The notes under the pieces: model-generated
The model's database searches: none
What the model was told of the DNA's origin: nothing
Seen by the model: the letters and a program-made list of their open reading frames with translations, nothing else
Translations under genes and position numbers: made by a program
Part shown: one piece after another, positions 26,093-34,676 of the stretch
How positions within the stretch are numbered: position 1 is the stretch's first letter
Layout: each line of letters opens with the position of its first letter
Assembly (NCBI RefSeq): GCF_000429705.1
Contig: NZ_KE386943.1
Coordinates: forward strand, 62,001 to 126,000
Origin: Alteribacter aurantiacus DSM 18675
GTDB lineage: Bacteria > Bacillota > Bacilli > Bacillales > Salisediminibacteriaceae
Length of the DNA stretch: 64,000 nt
Direction of reading: 5' to 3'

Positions 26093-28078
26093 CTAAACCG
26101 TTTTAGCTTCTGATTCGGATTCGAAATTTCCTTGTTTTTTACCCTTCTTCCACTGCAAGAACCAGATGATCGCGATGATGGAGAAGCCGATCACATCTTG
26201 GATGAGGTTCGGGTTCATAAACAAAAGCGCGCCGCCGAACAAGACGATTCGAATGACCGGATTAATATGGGCAAACAAGTACCCTTCGGCCGCTGTACCG
26301 AGCATTATGACACCTGCCACCGCGGTGATGACCACAAGTACCCCTTCCATAAAGGTCGTGTCGATTAACAGAAGCGAGTTGTTGTAAACGAACATATACG
26401 GAATGATGAAACCGGCGATGGCGAGCCTCATGGACACGAAACCGGTCTTCATCTGGTCTCCTCCCGATATCCCCGCCGCCGCAAATGCTGCCAAAGCGAC
26501 TGGTGGTGTGATGTTGGCAAATAGACCGAAGTAGAACACGAACAAGTGAGCAACGAGCGGCTCAATTCCGTATGCAACAAGGGCCGGTGCCGCCATCGTC
26601 GCTGTAATGATATACGTTGGAATCGATGGTAGTCCCATTCCGAGCACGATACACGCGATCATTGTAAAGAAGAGCGTGAGGAACAGACTATCTCCTCCAA
26701 GTGCAACAATGCCGTTTGCAAGCTTCAGACCAAACCCAGTCATTGTCGCAACGCCCACTACAAGACCGACGGACGCACAGGCTACGGCTACACCAACAGC
26801 CATTCTCGCCCCGTTTTCAAGAGCATCAAGGATGTCACGGAAAGACATACGCGTCGTTTTACGGATCATAGCAATCAATACAGTCACTAAAATCGTTAAG
26901 AATGCGGAGAAAATGATCGTTCTTCCGCTGAAAAAGAGCATGTACAACAAGAACGCAAGTGGAATAAGAAGATGCCCACGCTCTTTTAACACATCCATCA
27001 CGTCTGGAAGGTTTTCTCTTGAAATCCCCTTCAAGCCGAGTTTTGTTGCACGGAGGTGAATCTGGACAATAATGCCCAAGTAGTAAAGTAGTGCCGGAAG
27101 GAGAGCAGCCAAGACAATTTGGCTGTACGGAATCCCGAGCATTTCGGCCATAATGAAGGCCGCCGCTCCCATGATCGGAGGCAAGATTTGCCCCCCGACC
27201 GATGCCGTACTTTCTACGGCACCGGCAAAGTTACGGCTATAGCCGATTTTTTTCATTAACGGGATCGTAAAGGAACCGGTTGTTACCACGTTTGCTACAG
27301 CCGCTCCGTTAATACTTCCTAAGAAGCCACTGGCGATAACCGCTACTTTCGCCGGACCGCCTTTCGTGCCCCCGGCGATGGCCATAGCCATGTCGTTAAA
27401 GAACTGACCCATTCCGGATTTGGACAAAAACGCACCAAACAAGATGAACAAGAAGATATAGGTGGCCGATACACCGATGGCCGTCCCGTAAACCCCTTCT
27501 GTAGTCACATACATGAAGTTCACAAGCTCATCCCACGTATATCCACGGTGTCTGAAGATTCCAGACATTTCGCGACCGAACAATCCGTATAAAAGGAACA
27601 AAATCCCAAGAACCGGAAGTCCCCAACCCGTTACACGGCGTGCAGCCTCAAGTACTAACAGTACGAGCATACCGCCAAAAATAAGGTCGTAGTTATTTGG
27701 CATTCCACCACGATTGACGATCCCGAGGTAATCGACAAAAATGTAAATGGTAGTAGAGAACGCCATGAGTGTAAATAGGATGTCGTACCACGGAAGCTTT
27801 GTACGACTGGCTTTTTTAAACGGTGGATAAAGTAAAAAGACAAGTGCTAATATAATGGCCACGTGAAGAGACCTGTGTTGCAACGTCACTGGCGTTCCAA
27901 AATAGGACGTATACATATGATAAAGGGATAAAAAGATCGCCAGTCCGGATACCAACATGGCAACTGCTTTGCTTGAGAACGTTCGGTATCGTGATTCGGC
28001 GGAATACTTCTCTAATACTTCTTTCTGTTCACCTGACATTTCAGGCTCATCGATGGTTGGTTGTTTCTTGTCAGCCAT
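26093..28078 (-). CDS. Fused TRAP transporter permease (TAXI type)
   Basis: A ~661-aa integral membrane protein that joins the small (DctQ-like) and large (DctM-like) TRAP permease subunits in one chain, as is usual for TAXI-TRAP systems. Repeated hydrophobic segments run from residue ~40 to ~645. Motifs such as SGFLGSINGAAVANVVTTGS and GMGLPSIPTYIITATM are typical of the large subunit. It should import a carboxylate-type solute with Na+ or H+, delivered by the TAXI binding protein at 28978. The ATG at 28078 has GAGAGGTG 8 nt upstream. It starts 7 nt after the DUF1850 stop codon. Confidence 0.93.
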   Translation of the reverse strand: MADKKQPTIDEPEMSGEQKEVLEKYSAESRYRTFSSKAVAMLVSGLAIFLSLYHMYTSYFGTPVTLQHRSLHVAIILALVFLLYPPFKKASRTKLPWYDILFTLMAFSTTIYIFVDYLGIVNRGGMPNNYDLIFGGMLVLLVLEAARRVTGWGLPVLGILFLLYGLFGREMSGIFRHRGYTWDELVNFMYVTTEGVYGTAIGVSATYIFLFILFGAFLSKSGMGQFFNDMAMAIAGGTKGGPAKVAVIASGFLGSINGAAVANVVTTGSFTIPLMKKIGYSRNFAGAVESTASVGGQILPPIMGAAAFIMAEMLGIPYSQIVLAALLPALLYYLGIIVQIHLRATKLGLKGISRENLPDVMDVLKERGHLLIPLAFLLYMLFFSGRTIIFSAFLTILVTVLIAMIRKTTRMSFRDILDALENGARMAVGVAVACASVGLVVGVATMTGFGLKLANGIVALGGDSLFLTLFFTMIACIVLGMGLPSIPTYIITATMAAPALVAYGIEPLVAHLFVFYFGLFANITPPVALAAFAAAGISGGDQMKTGFVSMRLAIAGFIIPYMFVYNNSLLLIDTTFMEGVLVVITAVAGVIMLGTAAEGYLFAHINPVIRIVLFGGALLFMNPNLIQDVIGFSIIAIIWFLQWKKGKKQGNFESESEAKTV

Positions 28079-28085
28079 CACACGT

Positions 28086-28535
28086 TCACCTCTCTTCAAT
28101 TACTATCTCGATCGCTTGATGATGGGGCAAATCGTTTGGACCTGTGCTTTCTTTGTCTCGTAAGTGGACCGTATGCTCCGCTTGTTGGGAGTGAATCCAC
28201 GTAATCTTTTCCACAGGCTCATCGATATCTTTCACCACAACCTTACCGTCTTCCACTGTCATCGTTCCGTTGGCGTGATCCACACCTGCACCGAACGATT
28301 CGAAAATGGCTTCGGTCAACATGAGGCCCCCTTCGTGAGTGACTTCGTACACTTCACTCCAAGGTGTTTTTTCCACTGAGTGAATCCAGCTTAGGGTAAT
28401 GCGGTCTCCTTCGGTCACTTGTTCCTCTACATAAATGCTGTCATTGTCTTGGTCTTGAATAACCATGTACAGCTGTTTTTCGGGAGTGCATGCCACCATA
28501 AGGAGAAGGAAGGCAAGTAAAGTTGTGGTCCTCAT
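28086..28535 (-). CDS. DUF1850 lipoprotein of the TAXI-TRAP unit
   Basis: A ~149-aa secreted protein. The signal ends in a lipobox (LLLMVAC), so it should be lipid-anchored outside the membrane. The core (ITLSWIHSVEKTPWSEVYEV, a later ESFGAGVDH and WIHS) matches DUF1850, a family regularly encoded beside TAXI-TRAP permeases. The biochemical role is unknown. Two adjacent ATGs follow AAGAGGTG; the second, at 28535, has the better 6-nt spacing. The preceding gap to the binding-protein gene contains a 199-bp palindromic element. Confidence 0.8.
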   Translation of the reverse strand: MRTTTLLAFLLLMVACTPEKQLYMVIQDQDNDSIYVEEQVTEGDRITLSWIHSVEKTPWSEVYEVTHEGGLMLTEAIFESFGAGVDHANGTMTVEDGKVVVKDIDEPVEKITWIHSQQAEHTVHLRDKESTGPNDLPHHQAIEIVIEER

Positions 28536-28662
28536 CATGTGCACCTCTTTTGTGACTCGGGTTTGATTTCTGTAACGTTCTCTTTCAAATTCCCTTCTAA
28601 AATGATTAAAAGAGGATAAAATTCAAATTGCTTACTCAACCCAAATGATGTTAGTAAGCTTC

Positions 28663-28861
28663 GTTGAACGGAATATACTCCCTTTCCGCGGACTCGCGGC
28701 AAGCCTCCTCGGGCGAGAGCATTGTGCTTCTTCCTCTACCAGCTGAGCTACGAAGAGTCTGCGTCGAAGCAACTCGAAGCATACTCATGAAGTAACCGCT
28801 CGTCCCTGTGGGGTCTTGCCTTTCTCGTAATTCCGCAGGAGTGTCGCATATTCCGTTCAAC
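28663..28861. repeat. ~199-bp element with inverted ends, inserted in the TAXI operon
   Basis: Terminal arms GTTGAACGGAATAT (28663-28676) and its exact complement (28848-28861) bound a sequence with further internal symmetry (ccgcggactcgcggc, ttccgcaggagtg). Elements with this edge sequence are, as I recall, dispersed in many Bacillaceae genomes. No transposase is encoded; the single ORF inside has no ribosome site. The middle contains a tRNA-like D-arm (TAGCTCAGCTGGTAGAG on the minus strand, ~28734-28750). Confidence 0.7.
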
Positions 28862-28977
28862 TACGCATTACTTGTCTAAAATCAGCAAACCAACTTAATG
28901 GAGTAAAAATGTAGATCTTTGTCATCAACCCTAAATAGAGTCTAATGTTCTTACTTTCGACTCAACTTTATCGTTTC

Positions 28978-29988
28978 TTAATCCAACGCTCCTACTTCTT
29001 CAAAGTAGCGTTCTGCGCCTGGGTGGAGTGGTACTGGCATTCCTAGGTCAACCGTATCTAGCGTGATGTCTTGGGCTGCGTTGTGGGAGCCTTGGATCGA
29101 GTCTAGGTTTTCAAAGAGTGCTTTTGTCATCTCGTACACGGCATCTTCAGAGATATCGTTTGATACAAGAAGGACGTTCATGATGGCTGCTGTTTGAATG
29201 TCTTCGTCATTGTTGTACGCGCCTGCAGGGATGGTTTCCGGTGAGAAGAACGGGTAGTTTTCCTCAAGGTACTCCATCGCTTCACCTTCGATCGGAAGGA
29301 TCTTCGCATTGTGCGTTGTATCAAGGTCGATCACCGTCGCGTTTGGTACACCGCTCGTTACAAATGCTGCGTCAACCATGCCGTTTTTGATCTGATCAAT
29401 GGCTTCAGCATAAGACAGGTAATCTTCATTAATGTCATCGTAAGACATGCCGTACGCTTCGAACACCATACGAGCGTTCAATTCAACACCAGAGTTCGGT
29501 GCGCCGACTCCGACACTTTTGCCGGCCAAGTCTTCAATCGACTCGATCCCAGAGTCTTCTGTTGTTACAACTTGTACGAAGTTTGGATAAAGAGAAGCCA
29601 TTCCGCGGAGGTTATCAGTCGGTTCTTCACCGTCAAACGCGCCGCTTCCTTCGTATGCTTGTTGAACCGCATCGGCCATTGTAATCGCAAGTTCAGCTCT
29701 GTCATTTTCAATTAAATTGATGTTTTCCACGGACGCTCCAGTGGCTTGTACAGAAGAGTCAACCCCTAGCTCACCTTCAAGAATGTTGGAAATGGCACCA
29801 CCGATCGGGTAATACACGCCGGATGTTCCGCCTGTGGCAACGGTTACAAATAAATCGTCAAGCTCTACGCCTTCTGACGCTTCGCCGCTTTCGCCGTTGT
29901 CGTCTGTACCTGTATCTACTGCATCATCATCTCCACACGCGGTGGCCAGTAACATCGTCGCTACGAGTAATCCTGCTAATTTCTTCAT
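28978..29988 (-). CDS. TAXI-family TRAP solute-binding lipoprotein
   Basis: A 336-aa extracytoplasmic binding protein. The signal with lipobox LATAC is followed by an acidic Asp/Gly/Glu linker and then the TAXI fold from ~residue 45: VTVATGGTSGVYYPIGGAI is the family start, and NSGVELNARMVFEAYGM and DAAFVTSGVPN follow. It captures the solute for the fused permease. The ribosome site AGGGGGA lies 6-7 nt before the ATG. Transcription starts from a sigma-54 promoter ~45 nt upstream. It is the first gene of the unit binding protein - DUF1850 - permease - SDR. Confidence 0.93.
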   Translation of the reverse strand: MKKLAGLLVATMLLATACGDDDAVDTGTDDNGESGEASEGVELDDLFVTVATGGTSGVYYPIGGAISNILEGELGVDSSVQATGASVENINLIENDRAELAITMADAVQQAYEGSGAFDGEEPTDNLRGMASLYPNFVQVVTTEDSGIESIEDLAGKSVGVGAPNSGVELNARMVFEAYGMSYDDINEDYLSYAEAIDQIKNGMVDAAFVTSGVPNATVIDLDTTHNAKILPIEGEAMEYLEENYPFFSPETIPAGAYNNDEDIQTAAIMNVLLVSNDISEDAVYEMTKALFENLDSIQGSHNAAQDITLDTVDLGMPVPLHPGAERYFEEVGALD

Positions 29989-30033
29989 AATGATTCCCCC
30001 TAAAATAAAGTTTTGCTTTCATATTCAGAATAA

Positions 30034-30049
30034 TGCAAGAGTTGTGCCA
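30034..30049 (-). promoter_or_regulatory. Sigma-54 (SigL) promoter of the TAXI-TRAP operon
   Basis: On the minus strand TGGCAC-AACTC-TTGCA matches the -24/-12 consensus TGGCAC-N5-TTGCW fully, with the invariant GG and GC separated by 10 bp. It lies ~46 nt before the binding-protein start codon. An NtrC-type activator gene ends ~107 nt upstream. Confidence 0.85.
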
Positions 30050-30068
30050 AGTTTCAAAAAGCCCGTAA

Positions 30069-30082
30069 TGATAGCGCTTTCT
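30069..30082 (-). promoter_or_regulatory. cre-like site upstream of the sigma-54 promoter
   Basis: AGAAAGCGCTATCA differs from the cre consensus at the first position only. It lies ~20 bp upstream of the -24 element and could bind CcpA; overlap with an activator site is also possible. Confidence 0.5.
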
Positions 30083-30104
30083 TTTTATCCACCTTCTCCT
30101 TTCG

Positions 30105-30152
30105 TCAAAAAAGAACGGCAAAATCTGCCCCTCCAGCAAATTTTGCCGTTCT
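30105..30152 (-). terminator. Terminator of the two-component operon
   Basis: AGAACGGCAAAAT and ATTTTGCCGTTCT form a 13-bp perfect stem with a T-run on the minus strand. It separates the regulator genes from the sigma-54 promoter. Confidence 0.85.
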
Positions 30153-30155
30153 ATG

Positions 30156-31508
30156 TTAGGTTTCTGTTGCTTTTACTTTGTCTCTTAAACTACGCTCACT
30201 GATCCCGAGCATGGAAGCCGTGTTTTTCCGGTGTCCCTCATTGTACTCAAGCGTGGCAAGGATAAACTTCGTCTCCAATTCTTTAAGAGACATCCCTACG
30301 TACTTATCGAGCGTACCTGTCTCTTGTGACGGAAGAGCCAGTCCTTTCTTAATCCCAGGCGGCAAGTCCACCACGTCAATGAGCTCCTCATCGGCCAATA
30401 CCATGGACGACTCGACAATGTTGCTCAGTTCTCGGATGTTCCCCGGATAATCATGGTTCATAAGAATCTTTTTCGCTTCTTTTGTAAAGCCTTTGATTTC
30501 TTTATCCATCTCTTCATTAAACATCGTGCGAAAGTAATCAATGAGGGCCGGCAGATCGTCTTTTCTTTCCCGGAGAGGTGGAAGTGGGATCTGCAAGACA
30601 TTCAGGCGAAAATACAGATCTTCACGAAAGTCTCCTCGTTGAATCATGTCGTCAAATGGCTTGTTTGTAGCCGCGATGACCCTTACGTCTACTTTTTCCG
30701 TTTTATTCGAGCCAAGCTTTGTCACTTGTTTATCCTGAAGCACGCGCAACAGCTTCGCCTGCAGGTTCATGGGCATATCTCCGATTTCATCTAAAAAGAT
30801 CGTCCCGTTGTTGGCGATTTGAAACTTCCCTTCCTTTGAAGAAACCGCTCCTGTATAGGCTCCTTTTTCGTAGCCAAACAATTCGCTTTCCAAAAGCTGC
30901 TCGGGAATTGCTGCACAGTTGACCACTTCAAAGTGCTCCTTCTTTCTTTTGCCTCCAAAATGAATCGCTTTAGCCACAAGCTCTTTTCCAGTCCCGCTTT
31001 CGCCAGTGATGAGGACGTTCGTGTCCACTTTCTTCACTTTTTCAATCATCTTGAACACTTGTTGCATTGGCTCACTTTTTCCGATAATCCCTTCATACCG
31101 GTACTTTTTCTCAAGCTCTTGGCTCAAATATTCGACCTGATCACTAAGCTGGCGGTAGTGAAACGCTTGGTTTATGACGGAAAAGAGCTCGTCCATATTC
31201 ACCGGCTTCGTAATGTACGAGTAGGCGCCGTCTTTAATCGCCGTTACAGACGAGGAGATCGTGCCGTAAGCCGTTACCATAATCACCATCACGGACGGGC
31301 GAATCGCCTTGATTTTTTTCAACACATCAAGCCCGTCCACGTTCCCGATTCTAAGATCCAAGAGGCACAGATCAAAGTGATTGTCCCGGATGTTGGCCAA
31401 GCCCTCCTCAGGATTGGTCGTGGTCACCACGTCATATTCATCTTCCAACGCAAACGCCAACGACGAACAAATCGATGGTTCATCGTCAATAATGATCACT
31501 TTTTTCAT
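30156..31508 (-). CDS. NtrC-family sigma-54-dependent response regulator
   Basis: A 450-aa activator. Order: receiver domain (1-120) with the phospho-Asp in LLDLRIG near 53; AAA+ domain (~140-375) with Walker A GESGTGKE near 173, the sigma-54 contact loop as GAYTGA near 217 (GAFTGA is commonest) and Walker B FLDEIGDM near 236; and a Fis-type helix-turn-helix at ~415-450. When phosphorylated by the adjacent kinase it should open sigma-54 promoters. The only one seen here is that of the TAXI operon immediately downstream. The ATG overlaps the kinase stop codon (ATGA), so the pair is translationally coupled. Confidence 0.95.
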   Translation of the reverse strand: MKKVIIIDDEPSICSSLAFALEDEYDVVTTTNPEEGLANIRDNHFDLCLLDLRIGNVDGLDVLKKIKAIRPSVMVIMVTAYGTISSSVTAIKDGAYSYITKPVNMDELFSVINQAFHYRQLSDQVEYLSQELEKKYRYEGIIGKSEPMQQVFKMIEKVKKVDTNVLITGESGTGKELVAKAIHFGGKRKKEHFEVVNCAAIPEQLLESELFGYEKGAYTGAVSSKEGKFQIANNGTIFLDEIGDMPMNLQAKLLRVLQDKQVTKLGSNKTEKVDVRVIAATNKPFDDMIQRGDFREDLYFRLNVLQIPLPPLRERKDDLPALIDYFRTMFNEEMDKEIKGFTKEAKKILMNHDYPGNIRELSNIVESSMVLADEELIDVVDLPPGIKKGLALPSQETGTLDKYVGMSLKELETKFILATLEYNEGHRKNTASMLGISERSLRDKVKATET

Positions 31509-33496
31509 GCTGTTGTCCCCCTTTCTACTAGTTCGAACGTCAGATAAATGGCCGTTCCTTCACCTTTGACGCTTTCGATCCGAAGCTGCCCGTTGTTATC
31601 TCTCAAGTATTGTTGTGCGATCGCAAGGCCTAGCCCCGTTCCTTTTGCTTTTGTTGTAAAAAACGGTTCGATGGCTTGCTCTTTTTCTTCGGCACTCATC
31701 CCGATTCCGTCATCTTCCACTTTAATAATTACCTGTTTGCCAACAACATGCGCCTTGAGCTTAAGAGTTTGATCTTCAGACGACTCCTTCATGGTCATGG
31801 CGTCAATACCGTTTAAAATCAAATTGATCACCACTTGCTTCAGCTGATTTTCATCCGCTTCTATAAATAAACCTTCTTCAGATTCACAAACCATATCAAA
31901 CCCGCTGTTGATTGCCGTTTGTTTAAATAAAATCGTACACTCTTCCAAAAAGGAGCCCACATCCATGATTTCTTTGTTCACTTGCTTCGGTTTGGCGTAA
32001 TCAATCAACCCTTCAATCAAGGTGTTTACCCGTTCAATTTCTTGAGGCACATAGGTGGAAATTTCCTTTTGAAACCGCGCATTGTTGTACTTTCTTGGAA
32101 TCAGCTCTACAAACGCTTTAATGGACGTAAGAGGATTTCGGATTTCGTGAGCGATCCCCGCAACCACGCGACCAAGGGCCTGATTTTTTTCCTGTTCAAA
32201 CACTTGTAGTCTCAGCTGCTTCTCTTCGGTCACGTCCTCAAAGGTTACGATGATCCCAGCTCTATTTTTATCTAAATCAAAAAGAGGATACACATAGTAC
32301 CTGAGGTAATAGACACGTCCGTCATCACGTTTCCATTCTGCGTCTTCCCCGAGGTAAAGCTGATTTGAGTGAAGGACCTGATCAAACTTACTTTTCAAAA
32401 GTTCGTTTAAGATCCTTACTTCCTTATAATGCTTTGACACAACCTCTTCTTTTAAACCGCCCATTTCCCCTGCCTTCGTATTAAAAGAGGTAATCACTCC
32501 GTTCGGGTCAACAGTCGCGATCCCCCGTGGACTACTGTTGAGAATCTGCTTCTTAAACTCATCGCTGCTCTGTGTCTGTTCAACCTGGTGCTGAAGGGAC
32601 TGGTTGAGCTGGTTGAGGACATTGGTTTTTTTGTTCACTTCCCGTTTCAGCTGCCTGTTCCATTTCACTCCGATCAGAAACAGGATTAAGATCAGAACGA
32701 ACGCCGTTCCGATCACTTGAATGGTCAGCCATAGCCGATCGGCAAGGTCACTTTCACCGGCAAACCAATTGTCGTAAATCTCATTGTACGTCCCGTCCCC
32801 ACGCACCTCGCGAAGGGCTCGGTTGATCTGGTCCATCAACAGGTAATTCTCTTGTTGGACAACCATGGAATACTCGACCGGTAGCAAATAACTCCCCACC
32901 GTCTGATACTCATCCCGAACCCCTTGTTGCTCGAATTCATATTCAGCAGTGAGCATGTTTCCTACAAAAGCCCCCGCTCTCCCCGATACAAGAAGGTCAA
33001 TCGCATTTCGTGGGGTGCTCGCCGTATGATAATGAATGCCTCGGATGTTGCGGAGAAATTCATATTCGAGCGTATCCCTCTCCATAGCCGTGATCACTTG
33101 TCCCAAGTCAGCCAGCCCGTCCACCTCATCATTGTCTTTGTGAACAAATAGCCCAACAGACGTACTCATATAAGAATCCGTAAACTCCATCTCTCTAGCT
33201 TCTTGGTCATTGAAAAAAGCACTAAGCATCACATCAATGGTACCGTTTTCAAGATAGGCCACCGTCTCCCGTCTCGGCACTTCCACGTAGACGATCGACC
33301 TGTCCATCCTCTCTGCCAGCTCGTCCATCAAGTCAATCGCAAATCCCCGTTCCCCTCGACCATCATAATAATGAAGTGGCGGAAGCTCCGGGTCATACCC
33401 GACACGAAGAGGTCCATCCGTCTCGGCACTCGTTGGCGTCACACTTATCGTGCTTGCCATGATGATGAAGCATAAAACCATGATGATTATCCTCAA
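31505..33496 (-). CDS. Sensor histidine kinase with extracytoplasmic binding-protein domain
   Basis: A ~663-aa membrane kinase. Signal/anchor (1-25); a bacterial extracellular solute-binding type-3 domain (~30-250, LRVGYDPELPPLHYYDG); one membrane span at ~255-280; coiled linker; PAS domain (~320-440); HisKA with the phospho-His in HEIRNPLTS near 457; HATPase with NLILNG near 560, DDGIGMS and GTGLGLAI near 622. The sensor domain probably binds an amino-acid or organic-acid ligand outside and signals to the co-encoded NtrC-type regulator. The TTG at 33496 follows AGGGGGTG by 6 nt. The ATG at 33481, with GAGG upstream, is the alternative. Confidence 0.93.
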   Translation of the reverse strand: MRIIIMVLCFIIMASTISVTPTSAETDGPLRVGYDPELPPLHYYDGRGERGFAIDLMDELAERMDRSIVYVEVPRRETVAYLENGTIDVMLSAFFNDQEAREMEFTDSYMSTSVGLFVHKDNDEVDGLADLGQVITAMERDTLEYEFLRNIRGIHYHTASTPRNAIDLLVSGRAGAFVGNMLTAEYEFEQQGVRDEYQTVGSYLLPVEYSMVVQQENYLLMDQINRALREVRGDGTYNEIYDNWFAGESDLADRLWLTIQVIGTAFVLILILFLIGVKWNRQLKREVNKKTNVLNQLNQSLQHQVEQTQSSDEFKKQILNSSPRGIATVDPNGVITSFNTKAGEMGGLKEEVVSKHYKEVRILNELLKSKFDQVLHSNQLYLGEDAEWKRDDGRVYYLRYYVYPLFDLDKNRAGIIVTFEDVTEEKQLRLQVFEQEKNQALGRVVAGIAHEIRNPLTSIKAFVELIPRKYNNARFQKEISTYVPQEIERVNTLIEGLIDYAKPKQVNKEIMDVGSFLEECTILFKQTAINSGFDMVCESEEGLFIEADENQLKQVVINLILNGIDAMTMKESSEDQTLKLKAHVVGKQVIIKVEDDGIGMSAEEKEQAIEPFFTTKAKGTGLGLAIAQQYLRDNNGQLRIESVKGEGTAIYLTFELVERGTTA

Positions 33497-33702
33497 CCGG
33501 ACCACCCCCTTCTTTCTTCTTAGTATAATCGTATCGTATTTTTTGTGTGGGGGGAAGGTGGGGTTGGAGCGAGGTAAGAAACGTAAGGTTCTCCTCACCC
33601 ATCTCCCTTCTACACAACGATTTCAGTTCTAGCCCATCCAATAATTGTATAAAATAGTCCGGAACGAAACAGCTCCTATCATAAACGAAAGAAGGTGAAG
33701 AG

Positions 33703-34560
33703 TTGAAGCGTGTAGTGCTAAGTTCAATAGTCACACTTCTCTTCTTGTCGTCCGGTTGCTCAGAAGAAACGATTTTAAAGGAGGAGAAACAAAATCACGC
33801 GGGAGAAACAAGTCATGTTAAAGGTGAAGAAGATGATATTTCCTCTAACGAAGCTCCACTTTCAGAACAGGAATTAAGGTTTATGTTTAGTGATGTTAAG
33901 AGCTATATGGGCCGAGACGTGCACTTTACAGGGCGAGTATTTTCTGTTGAAAAAGACGCTGATGGAGTTTATCTTCAAGTTTGGCAGGACCCTGATGCGC
34001 TTAATAACAACACGATTATTGGTTACACTGACTCAACTTTAGACGTGAAAGAAGACGATTACGTAGAAGTTTTAGGTACTATAGCAGATGAATTTGAGGG
34101 AGAAAATGCATTTGGTGGAGTGGTCACTGCACCAGTCATAAGAGCTGAAGAAATTAACGTTCTCACATATAAAGAAGCCATAGCCCCAACAGTTTTAGAA
34201 GTAGAAATAAACGAAGAAATTAGTCAACACGGCTACATTGTTAAGGTTCAAAAGATCGAATTCGCAGCAAACGAAACACGAGTGTACGTTGAAGTAGAAA
34301 ACGACTCCAATGAAAAGATCAACGTCTGGATATATGATACCAAGCTCATTCAAGGCTCTCGGCAATTTGATGTAGAATACAATTACGATGCCGATTATCC
34401 TGAGATTCAATCAACAATCAACCCTGGTATTCAATCAGAAGGCATCTTCACCTTTGCACCGCTTGATCATGAAGGTGGTGAGTTAACATTCGTTATTGAA
34501 GGATCTTCAGATGATTGGGAAGTTGAAATTCAACCCTTTACTTTTGAAATAGTTTGGTAA
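33703..34560 (+). CDS. Lipoprotein with OB-fold-like and DUF4352-like modules
   Basis: A 285-aa secreted protein starting at a TTG with GAAGGTGAAGAG upstream. The lipobox LSSGC is near residue 19, and an acidic linker follows to ~50. Residues ~55-150 (VHFTGRVFSVEKD, VEVLGTIADEF) look like an OB-fold/tRNA-anti-type beta-barrel. Residues ~170-285 (GYIVKVQKIEF, TRVYVEVEN, IQSEGIFTFAPL) resemble the DUF4352 telokin-like immunoglobulin fold found in Bacillus lipoproteins. The function is unknown and the domain calls rest on pattern only. It is divergent from the kinase operon. Confidence 0.75.
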   Translation: MKRVVLSSIVTLLFLSSGCSEETILKEEKQNHAGETSHVKGEEDDISSNEAPLSEQELRFMFSDVKSYMGRDVHFTGRVFSVEKDADGVYLQVWQDPDALNNNTIIGYTDSTLDVKEDDYVEVLGTIADEFEGENAFGGVVTAPVIRAEEINVLTYKEAIAPTVLEVEINEEISQHGYIVKVQKIEFAANETRVYVEVENDSNEKINVWIYDTKLIQGSRQFDVEYNYDADYPEIQSTINPGIQSEGIFTFAPLDHEGGELTFVIEGSSDDWEVEIQPFTFEIVW

Positions 34561-34561
34561 T

Positions 34562-34606
34562 GCAGTGACGGTTCTCCTACTTTGGAAGAAGGAGAACGAT
34601 CCTTCA
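34562..34606. repeat. Degenerate family B-like hairpin, B3
   Basis: gacggttctcctactt and aagaaggagaacgatcc form an imperfect palindrome directly after the lipoprotein stop codon, similar in outline to family B. It could act as a terminator, although T residues are few. Confidence 0.45.
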
Positions 34607-34676
34607 TGCTAATGAATCAACGCCCTCCACTTGGAATATCCATGTAATAAAACTTCTAACGAGGCGAGGGAAACAG

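Noticed and set aside
28734..28750. A possible tRNA gene
   Set aside because: Only the D-arm portion resembles a tRNA; no acceptor stem, anticodon arm or T-arm could be built around it.
28651..28860. 69-codon minus-strand ORF
   Set aside because: It lies entirely within the palindromic element, has no ribosome site, and reads Arg/Ser-rich sequence typical of a translated repeat.
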